A stretch of DNA of 64,000 bases from Longimicrobium terrae (GTDB taxonomy: Bacteria; Gemmatimonadota; Gemmatimonadetes; Longimicrobiales; Longimicrobiaceae). Location: assembly GCF_014202995.1 (NCBI RefSeq), contig NZ_JACHIA010000026.1, positions 1-64,000 of the forward strand. The letters are read 5' to 3'. Shown one piece after another: positions 58,616-64,000 of this stretch (the stretch's first letter is position 1; each line of letters begins with the position of its first letter). The translations under genes and the position numbers were made by a program. The notes under the pieces were generated by a model, which was not told the DNA's origin, did no database searches, and worked only from the letters and a program-made list of their open reading frames with translations.

Positions 58616-60067
58616 ATTCTGACCTGGGGCCGCCGCGCACTGCTGTGCGCGGCGGCCCTCGCGTGCGTCCTGGGCGCCACGCCCGCCGCCGCCCACACGC
58701 GGGTGGAGCGCACGCAACCCGCCAACGGCGACACCGTCCGCGCGGCTTTGTCCGTGGTGAGCGTCCGCTTCTCGCGCCCGGTGAACGCCTCGCTCACCAC
58801 CCTCACGCTGCTGCGCGACGGGGCCGCCGTTCCCGCGCCCGCGGTGCGCATGGTGGACAGCGCCGGCCACGAGTTCGCGCTCGACACGGGCCCGCTCGCC
58901 GCCGGATCGTACGTGGCGCGATGGAGGACGGCGGGCGCGGACGGCCACGTGCTGAACGGCTCGTTCACCTTTGTCGTCCAGGCGGAGCCCGCCACCGCGC
59001 TCCCCGCGGACACGGCCGTCGCGGCGGATACGGCGAACCCCGACGCGGCCGCCGCTTCCGCCACGGCCGCTCCGGGAACTCCTCCCGCCGAGGTGGCGGG
59101 CGCGGTGACGGCGGCGGAGCCGGGAAGCACGGGCGTGTCGTCGTCCGAGGCGGATTCGCCGCTGGCCGTCGCGATGCGCTGGGTGTGGTTCGTGGCGCTT
59201 CTGGGGATGATCGGCGTGCCCGCGTTCCGCTTCGGCGTGCTGATGCGCATCGCGCGCGACCCCGCGCACCTGGCCACGGCGGCGCGCGCGGAGCTGGGGC
59301 TGGGCTTCATCGCGCTCGCGGCGGCGTCGCTTTCCGTGGTGGCGCTGTGCGGGCGGCTGCTGCTGCAGGCCTCCGCGCTGGGGCTCACGGAGCAGGGGTG
59401 GAGCGGCGCCAGCCTGGACCGGCTGCTGCTGGGCACCGGGTGGGGGCTGGCGTGGGTGCTTCAGGCCATTGCCACGCTGGCGTTCGCGGCGGGAATGCTG
59501 ATCGTGCGGGCGCCGTACGGACGCGCGGCGGGGTGGATGGGCGCGGGCGGAAGCGTGATCCTGCTGTCCGCCGTTCCCGCCCTTTCCGGCCACGCGGCGG
59601 CCGTGGAGCGGGTGACGGGAATCGCCATTCTGGCCGATGCGCTGCACGTGCTGGGCGCGGGCGTGTGGCTGGGATCACTGGCCATGCTGCTGGCGGTGGG
59701 CGTACCCGCGGCGTTCGCGGGCGGCGGCGACGCGGAGGGCTCGGTGGCGGCGATGGCGCGCGCGTTCTCGCGGATGGCCCTGGTGGCGGCCTCCACGGTT
59801 GCCGTCACGGGCGTGATCAGTTCGCTCTTTCACATCGATCACGGCGCGGACCTGTGGGGCACCACCTGGGGCCGCGTGCTGCTGCTGAAGGTGGCGATCC
59901 TGATCGGCGTGGCGGCGCTGGGCTCGCACAACTGGAAGAAGGTCGTGCCCGCGATGGGGGGCGCGGACGGAACGCGCCGCCTTCAGCGCTCCTCCCGCGC
60001 GGAGCTGGGCCTGGCCGCCCTCGTCCTCCTGGTGACCGCCATCCTGGTCGCCCTCCCCACGCCCTGA
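58616..60067 (+). CDS. CopC-CopD fusion, copper resistance protein, non-AUG start
   Basis: About 483 residues. A signal peptide ends AAA|HTR, leaving His1 as the N-terminal copper ligand. The CopC domain (about 30-125) also has 'GADGHVLNGSFTF' (Asp, His ligands). A variable linker and the CopD membrane domain (about 8 segments, 'FHIDHGADLWGTTWGRVLLLK') follow. In-frame codons before the signal contain no ATG, GTG or TTG up to the stop at 58583; ATT (58616) or CTG (58592, 58598, 58619) are the only options. GTG at 58703 would lose the signal and His1. It is 31 bases after the barrel gene and probably coupled. Confidence 0.8.
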   Translation: MLTWGRRALLCAAALACVLGATPAAAHTRVERTQPANGDTVRAALSVVSVRFSRPVNASLTTLTLLRDGAAVPAPAVRMVDSAGHEFALDTGPLAAGSYVARWRTAGADGHVLNGSFTFVVQAEPATALPADTAVAADTANPDAAAASATAAPGTPPAEVAGAVTAAEPGSTGVSSSEADSPLAVAMRWVWFVALLGMIGVPAFRFGVLMRIARDPAHLATAARAELGLGFIALAAASLSVVALCGRLLLQASALGLTEQGWSGASLDRLLLGTGWGLAWVLQAIATLAFAAGMLIVRAPYGRAAGWMGAGGSVILLSAVPALSGHAAAVERVTGIAILADALHVLGAGVWLGSLAMLLAVGVPAAFAGGGDAEGSVAAMARAFSRMALVAASTVAVTGVISSLFHIDHGADLWGTTWGRVLLLKVAILIGVAALGSHNWKKVVPAMGGADGTRRLQRSSRAELGLAALVLLVTAILVALPTP

Positions 60068-60186
60068 GGTCAGGATGAGGTAGAGTGGCGAGGCGGTGCA
60101 CCCCGCTTGTCATCTGTGCCAAAACCCACCCGGTTGTCAGCCTGCGCCAAGCTGACTCTGCCGCCACGCGACCGGTCCGCCGCCAC

Positions 60187-60253
60187 AGTCCGCGCAGGCG
60201 GACTTCGTGCTTTTCCAGCGGCGAATTCATTCGCTCCTGGACAGGCGGACCCA
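60187..60253 (-). repeat. GAATGAATTCGCC hairpin repeat, reverse copy 1
   Basis: AGTCCGCGCAGGCGGACTTC, TTCCAGCGGCGAATTCATTC, GCTCCTGGACAGGCGG: the reverse complement of the 42731-42795 copy. Confidence 0.88.
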
Positions 60254-60288
60254 CGAATTTCGGCCACTCACGCCAACGCCGCCGCCGC

Positions 60289-60350
60289 AGTCCGCGCAGG
60301 CGGACTGCGTGCTGTTCCAGCGGCGAATTCAATTCGCTCCTGGATGGCGG
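60289..60350 (-). repeat. GAATGAATTCGCC hairpin repeat, reverse copy 2
   Basis: Same module as the previous, about 100 bases on, with ATT inserted variant AATTCAATTCGCTCC. Confidence 0.88.
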
Positions 60351-60385
60351 ACCCGCCGATGCTCGTTGATCCACGCGACGAAAAC

Positions 60386-60421
60386 CGCCCTCCCCGGCCT
60401 GTGTGCCGGGGAGGGCGGTCG
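60386..60421 (-). terminator. Terminator of the STAS-like gene
   Basis: ACCGCCCTCCCCGG / CCGGGGAGGGCGGT with an 8-base loop, close to the stop at 60446. Confidence 0.65.
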
Positions 60422-60445
60422 CGTGTGGCGGATGAGGATCGCCGT

Positions 60446-60811
60446 TCAGCGCTTCGTGATGAGCCAGTCCATTGCTTCTTCGCGCGTCGCGAACGACTCG
60501 ATCGTAACGCCGCGAATCCGGCGGATGGCCTGGAACAGCACCTTCTGCAGCCCCGAAAGCCCGATGATCCCGGTCGCCTTCACGAACGGCGTGTTGTGCG
60601 CCATCCCTTCCTTCAGCAGCCGCGCCGTCTCCACCGTAAACCGCAGCCCCGTCACGTCCAGCAGGCTCAGCAGCGAGTTGGGCGGCTGATTCTTCACCAC
60701 CCGCTTGCCTTCCTCGATCATCGCGGTCAGGTCGTCGGAGCGCGTGACTTCTCTGAAGTCGCCAAAGAGGATGCGCGTTCCCTTGTGCTCGATCCAGGTA
60801 AAGCGTGACAT
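60446..60811 (-). CDS. STAS/SEC14-like small protein
   Basis: The 121-residue protein resembles the STAS/SEC14 (SpoIIAA-like) group: 'MSRFTWIEHKGTRILFGDF', 'NSLLSLLDVTGLRFTVETA', 'KATGIIGLSGLQKVLFQAI' and 'FATREEAMDWLITK'. Members are cytoplasmic and lack catalytic residues. The ATG at 60811 has a perfect GGAGG 9 bases upstream, which decides the start against the longer frame. Function unknown. Confidence 0.85.
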   Translation of the reverse strand: MSRFTWIEHKGTRILFGDFREVTRSDDLTAMIEEGKRVVKNQPPNSLLSLLDVTGLRFTVETARLLKEGMAHNTPFVKATGIIGLSGLQKVLFQAIRRIRGVTIESFATREEAMDWLITKR

Positions 60812-61225
60812 CTCGCGTACCTCCAGCGGTGTGGCGGCCAGCATGGACGGGTACTGCTGCGGACACTGCGCACGGGAGGATGGATGCACGCCCGGTGCCG
60901 CGGCCCTCCATCGTTCCCCACCCGCCACAAGCCGGGCATTCCGATGAGGAGAACGCATCTGCGGTGTGAGACGATCGGCGCATTCGCCCGGATCGGATTC
61001 GCAAGCCGAAGCCGGGCAGCATTTTTCGATGGTCGTCAGGGCTGATGCAGCCGCGCTCCAAGCCGGGTTCGGCGGATCATCCTTGAACCGTCCCTGGCCC
61101 CCGATCTGCTGGATGCGCGATTCCTGAACGGTGCGCGCCGGACCCGGGGTGTTCGCCCTTTTCCGCCCCGCGTCGGGAGAAGATTGTCATGCGCCCCCGC
61201 GGGGCGAAGGCCGCAAGGAGCAGAG
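60812..61225. other. Divergent gap without recognisable feature
   Basis: No gene, repeat or clear promoter seen except the ribosome sites at its two ends (GGAGG for the leftward gene; AAGGAG for thpR). Confidence 0.5.
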
Positions 61226-61786
61226 ATGGCGGAAAGCGGATTGGAGCGGCTGTTCATCGCCGTGGCGCTCACGGAGGCGGCGCGGGAGGCGATTGCGGCG
61301 CACCTGCGGTCGTCGCTGCCGGGCGGCGTGCCCGGACGCGTGCCGCCCGCCGCCAACTGGCACCTGACCCTGCGCTTCCTCGGCGACACCTCGCGCGCGG
61401 ACCGGGCCACCATCCGCGATGCACTGGCCGCGGCGGACCTCGGCCCCGCGTTCCACGTGGGGTTCGGCGGGCTGGGCGCGTTTCCCAACCCGCGCCGCGC
61501 GCGCGTGCTGTGGATGGGCGTGGACGAAGGCGCGGACCGCCTGCGCGAACTCGCCGCCATCGCCGAATCCGCCGCGCGCGCCGCCGGCTTCGCGCCGGAA
61601 GAAAAGCGATTCACCCCGCACCTTACGCTCAGCCGCATCCAGCCCGCGCGCACGGTGGCGGATGAGGTCGCGCGCGTGCCTTCCCTCGGCCTGCGGATGC
61701 CCGTGCGCGAGCTGGTCATCTACCGAAGCCACCTGGGCGGCGGCCCCGCGCGCTACGAGGCGGTGGAACACTTTCCCCTGCGCTGA
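61226..61786 (+). CDS. thpR: RNA 2',3'-cyclic phosphodiesterase
   Basis: The 186-residue 2H phosphoesterase has two catalytic HxT motifs: 'NWHLTLRFLGDT' (near residue 47) and 'FTPHLTLSRI' (near 133). 'RLFIAVAL' at the N-terminus and 'VRELVIYRSHLGGGPARYE' at the C-terminus are typical. It opens 2',3'-cyclic phosphate ends of RNA, and historically was described as a 2'-5' RNA ligase. ATG at 61226 with AAGGAG. Confidence 0.93.
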   Translation: MAESGLERLFIAVALTEAAREAIAAHLRSSLPGGVPGRVPPAANWHLTLRFLGDTSRADRATIRDALAAADLGPAFHVGFGGLGAFPNPRRARVLWMGVDEGADRLRELAAIAESAARAAGFAPEEKRFTPHLTLSRIQPARTVADEVARVPSLGLRMPVRELVIYRSHLGGGPARYEAVEHFPLR

Positions 61787-61861
61787 CGCGGATTGCGCCG
61801 TGCTGCCACGGAGCTTGCGTGAACGTGCGGCTTCGGCCAACGCGGGACAACGAACGGAGAA

Positions 61862-62647
61862 ATGGCGATGCAGCTCAAGGACAAGGTGGCGCTGGTCACC
61901 GGTGGCGGAGAAGGAATCGGCAAGGCGACGGCGCTGCTGTTCGCGGAGCAGGGCGCGCGGGTGGCCGTCCTGGGCCGCCACCGCGAGAACCTGGACCCGG
62001 TCGTGGCGGAAATCGAAAAGGCGGGCGGCACGGCGATGAGCGTCTGCGCGGACGTGTCGGACCCGGACGAGATGCAGGCCGCCATCAGGGAAATCATCGG
62101 CGCGTGGAACCGGCTGGACGTCGTCTTTGCCAACGCCGGCGTAAACGGCGTGTGGGCGCCCATCGAGGAGCTGACGCCGGAGGAGTGGGACAGCACGCTG
62201 ACCATCAACCTCAAGGGCACCTTTCTGACGGTGAAGTACGCGGTGCCGCACCTGAAGAAGAACGGCGGATCGGTGATCGTGAACGCGTCCATCAACGGCA
62301 CGCGCATCTTCAGCAACACCGGCGCGACGGCATACTCGGCGTCCAAGGCGGGGCAGGTGGCGTTCACCAAGATGATGGCGCTGGAACTGGCGCCGTCCAA
62401 GGTGCGTGTGAACGTGATCTGCCCGGGCGCCATCGAGAGCAGCATCGACGACAACACCGAGAAGCGCGACCTGGACAAGGTGCAGATTCCGGTGAAGTTT
62501 CCCGAGGGCAACCAGCCGCTGGAGAACGCGCCCGGCAAGGCCCGCCAGGTGGCACAGTTGGTGCTTTTTCTGGCCTCCGACGTGTCCGACCACATCACCG
62601 GCACCGAGATCTGGGTGGATGGGGCCGAATCGCTGATCAAGGGGTAA
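61862..62647 (+). CDS. Short-chain dehydrogenase/reductase
   Basis: The 261-residue Rossmann enzyme has cofactor motif TGGGEGIGKA (residues about 14-23), NAG at 'FANAGVNG' and catalytic Tyr/Lys in 'AYSASKAG', with a Ser in 'VNASINGT'. After the catalytic site, a segment 'NTEKRDLDKVQIPVKFPEGN' is longer than usual. The C-terminal 'TGTEIWVDGAESL' is standard. Substrate unknown. ATG at 61862 (an ATG two codons later is possible). Confidence 0.9.
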   Translation: MAMQLKDKVALVTGGGEGIGKATALLFAEQGARVAVLGRHRENLDPVVAEIEKAGGTAMSVCADVSDPDEMQAAIREIIGAWNRLDVVFANAGVNGVWAPIEELTPEEWDSTLTINLKGTFLTVKYAVPHLKKNGGSVIVNASINGTRIFSNTGATAYSASKAGQVAFTKMMALELAPSKVRVNVICPGAIESSIDDNTEKRDLDKVQIPVKFPEGNQPLENAPGKARQVAQLVLFLASDVSDHITGTEIWVDGAESLIKG

Positions 62648-62695
62648 GAACGTCCGGCGCCCCGCGCCGTGCGGGGCACAACCGGGAGACACCGA

Positions 62696-63067
62696 GTGAA
62701 GATCACATTGCTGTCCGATTCGCGGATTCGCCTGGACGGAGGGGCCGGCCCGCTCTCCGTGGAGGCGGATTCGGCGGAGATGCAGTATTCGCCGTTCCAC
62801 ATGCTGGCCAGCGGCCTGGCCACGTGCACGCATTCCGTGCTGGCCTCGTGGGCGCTGCACGCCAAGATCCCGGCCGAGGACCTGGCGCTGGAAGTCGGCT
62901 GGAGCTTCGTGGAGGATCCGCACCGCGTGGGGGCGATGGATGTGCAGATCCTGTGGCCGTCGCTTCCCGCGGAGCGCCGCGCGGCCGCCACCCGCGCCGC
63001 CGGGCTGTGCACGGTGACGCGCACGTTCGAGAATCCGCCCACGGTGGGCGTGGAGGTAGCGTCATGA
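62696..63067 (+). CDS. OsmC-family protein
   Basis: The 123-residue protein is an OsmC-like peroxidase fold with 'ATCTHSVLAS' and 'GLCTVTRTF' carrying the two redox cysteines, plus the conserved Glu in 'SVEADSAEM'. Reduces organic peroxides in family members. GTG at 62696 with GGGAG upstream. Its stop overlaps the next ATG (ATGA); the DCC-type thiol protein following may be a redox partner. Confidence 0.88.
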   Translation: MKITLLSDSRIRLDGGAGPLSVEADSAEMQYSPFHMLASGLATCTHSVLASWALHAKIPAEDLALEVGWSFVEDPHRVGAMDVQILWPSLPAERRAAATRAAGLCTVTRTFENPPTVGVEVAS

Positions 63068-63522
63068 GCATCCCCGTGGTGCACTTCAACTTTGGCGGCG
63101 TGCAGAGCGCCGCGGCGGGACAGGGGCGGCCGTACACGGTCGTCTATGACGGCGCCTGCAAAGTGTGCGGGCGTCTGGTGAAGCTGCTGACCGCGTGGGA
63201 CAAGAAGCGGCAGCTGGAGCTGATTCCCTTTCAGAACACGACGGTACTGGACCGCTTTCCCTGGATTCCGTCCAGCGCCTACGCCGACGCCATGCAGTTG
63301 GTGGGGCCGGGCGGGCAGACGTGGCAGGGCGGCGACGCGGTGGAGAAGCTGCTGGAGATCCTCCCCTTCGGCGGCGTATTCGGGTGGGCGTTCAGCGTAC
63401 CCGGCTTCGGCGGGCTGTTCGCGCGGTTCTACAAGTGGTTCGCGCGCAACCGCTACCGCTTCGGCTGCGGCGAGCACTGCCAGATCCGCCCCCTGAACCT
63501 GGACTTCGGCGAAGAAGCCTGA
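63064..63522 (+). CDS. DCC-family thiol-disulfide oxidoreductase-like protein (DUF393)
   Basis: The 152-residue protein has the DCC motif 'YDGACKVCGRLVKLL' (Cys pair near residues 32 and 35), 'IPFQNTTVLDRFPWI', and a C-terminal 'RYRFGCGEHC'. The fold is thioredoxin-like. It is coupled to the OsmC gene by ATGA, which supports a shared role in peroxide or thiol chemistry. Followed by a strong terminator. Confidence 0.88.
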   Translation: MSIPVVHFNFGGVQSAAAGQGRPYTVVYDGACKVCGRLVKLLTAWDKKRQLELIPFQNTTVLDRFPWIPSSAYADAMQLVGPGGQTWQGGDAVEKLLEILPFGGVFGWAFSVPGFGGLFARFYKWFARNRYRFGCGEHCQIRPLNLDFGEEA

Positions 63523-63549
63523 CCGGCGGGTTGGTGAATGATCGATGAG

Positions 63550-63580
63550 AACGGCCCGGCCCTCATGCCGGGCCGTTCTT
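63550..63580 (+). terminator. Terminator after the DCC-family gene
   Basis: AACGGCCCGGC / GCCGGGCCGTT with a 6-base loop, followed by CTTCGTT. Confidence 0.85.
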
Positions 63581-63639
63581 CGTTGCAGGGGGCACTGCCG
63601 AGTCGCCATGGGAGGCCTCACCTAGATCGCGGGCTCCAG

Positions 63640-63703
63640 GGCGGCCCCCACCCGGGCTCGTACTACTCGCCCACCCTCCCCCAAAAAAGACTGGGGGAGG
63701 GTT
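63640..63703 (+). repeat. Hairpin repeat with CCCTCCCCCA...TGGGGGAGGG, copy 2
   Basis: Same as 17157-17221 over about 63 bases. Confidence 0.85.
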
Positions 63704-63759
63704 AGGGCGGGCGGAAAACGCGGCCGTTGCCCCAGGATCTCATCGTGCCAAGCTCTCTT

Positions 63760-63840
63760 GAGCGAATGAATCCGCCGCCCCAACAGCGGAAAGCCCCGAC
63801 AGGGCGCGATTTGCGCGTCGTTCGGGGCTTCGCCTGCAAC
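63760..63840 (+). repeat. GAATGAATCCGCC hairpin repeat, copy e
   Basis: GAGCGAATGAATCCGCCGCC, hairpin AAGCCCCGAC ... GTTCGGGGCTT. Confidence 0.85.
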
Positions 63841-63892
63841 GAACCAGACGGCGTGCGCGACGCGAGCCGCGTTCGCCGCCGCGCTGAACGGC

Positions 63893-63943
63893 TCCCCCCT
63901 CTCCCGCGGAGCGGGTGGAGGGGGCTGGGGGGAGGGGGCCTTC
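63893..63943. repeat. CTCCCCCTC hairpin repeat, intergenic copy
   Basis: CTCCCGCGGAGCGGGTGGAG hairpin then GGGGCTGGGGGGAGGGGG; close to the copy inside the Nif3 gene. Confidence 0.85.
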
Positions 63944-64000
63944 TCCGACCGCGCCGCACCATCCGATCCAAGTTGAGTTTGTCTTGCTCCCCTCTCCGTG

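Larger units (their letters stand above)
60068..60445. other. Convergent gap with two reverse-oriented repeats and a terminator
   Basis: No gene is supported. Contents: repeats at 60187-60253 and 60289-60350, and a hairpin at 60386-60421 that can end the STAS-like gene. Confidence 0.7.
63523..64000. other. Right edge: terminator and composite repeats, no gene seen
   Basis: Contents in order: terminator (63550-63580), the CCCTCCCCCA hairpin repeat (63640-63703), a GAATGAATCCGCC repeat (63760-63840), and a CTCCCCCTC hairpin repeat (63893-63943). Nothing coding is supported. Confidence 0.7.

Overview
The window is a 64-kb piece of a very GC-rich chromosome. It carries single-copy housekeeping genes, many secreted or lipid-anchored proteins with Gram-negative style signals, beta-barrel outer membrane candidates, metal-dependent peptidases and ECF sigma factors, and several families of intergenic palindromic repeats. 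This combination, including the zinc metalloprotease of the DUF5117 type and the repeat-rich intergenic DNA, suggests a Gemmatimonadota bacterium of the Longimicrobium kind. That placement is inference from gene content only; no rRNA or other marker lies in the window. I found no tRNA, rRNA, CRISPR array, prophage or plasmid function. One complete insertion sequence is present.

Layout. 1-670 is repeat-rich and gene-free. 671-8763 holds an AraC-type regulator overlapping an amino-acid permease, two secreted metallopeptidase-like proteins (one with a broken HExxH motif), and a coupled phosphoesterase/Nif3 pair whose Nif3 gene has swallowed a palindromic repeat in frame. 8983-10325 is an IS with an 8-bp target duplication. 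10629-12222 is an ECF41 sigma factor divergent from its carboxymuconolactone-decarboxylase partner, with a candidate ECF41 promoter between them. 12877-17108 has a DhaL/FakA-DegV fusion and a tightly overlapped nfo / CAP / winged-helix / YhcH operon. 17618-27168 is a mixed stretch: small membrane protein, amidohydrolase, FKBP, outer membrane protein, GNAT, a CobS-like protein without the usual aspartates, gcvH, UPF0173 hydrolase, beta-propeller lipoprotein and lipoate/octanoyl transferase.

27224-37187 is a peptide/nickel-type ABC importer: two solute-binding lipoproteins, two permeases and two ATPases, interrupted by a tandem pair of Uma2 (DUF820) nuclease-like genes whose duplication left a visible scar of the ATPase start. 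37368-38645 holds two secreted paralogues of unknown family. 38912-47480 runs leftward: M28 peptidase, DoxX-like protein, DUF4112 protein, S41 protease and two tandem TPR paralogues. 47752-49358 is a Spy-like periplasmic protein followed by a sigma factor and its probable membrane anti-sigma. 49621-50172 is a NYN-domain protein with a structured leader. 50501-54582 is a DUF58 / MoxR / DUF4350 / DUF4129 operon. 56504-60067 is a copper module: His-rich secreted protein, His/Met-rich barrel, and a CopC-CopD fusion with no ordinary start codon. 60446-63522 holds a STAS-like protein, thpR, an SDR, OsmC and a DCC thiol protein.

Repeats are a main feature of the window. One family of about 190-250 bp is bounded by AACTGC/GCAGTT and built from nested inverted arrays of short phased units. 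Three of its four full copies lie between convergent genes. A second family (GAATGAATCCGCC / GAATGAATTCGCC plus a hairpin) also favours convergent gaps, is the target of the IS, and occurs in composite blocks with other repeats.
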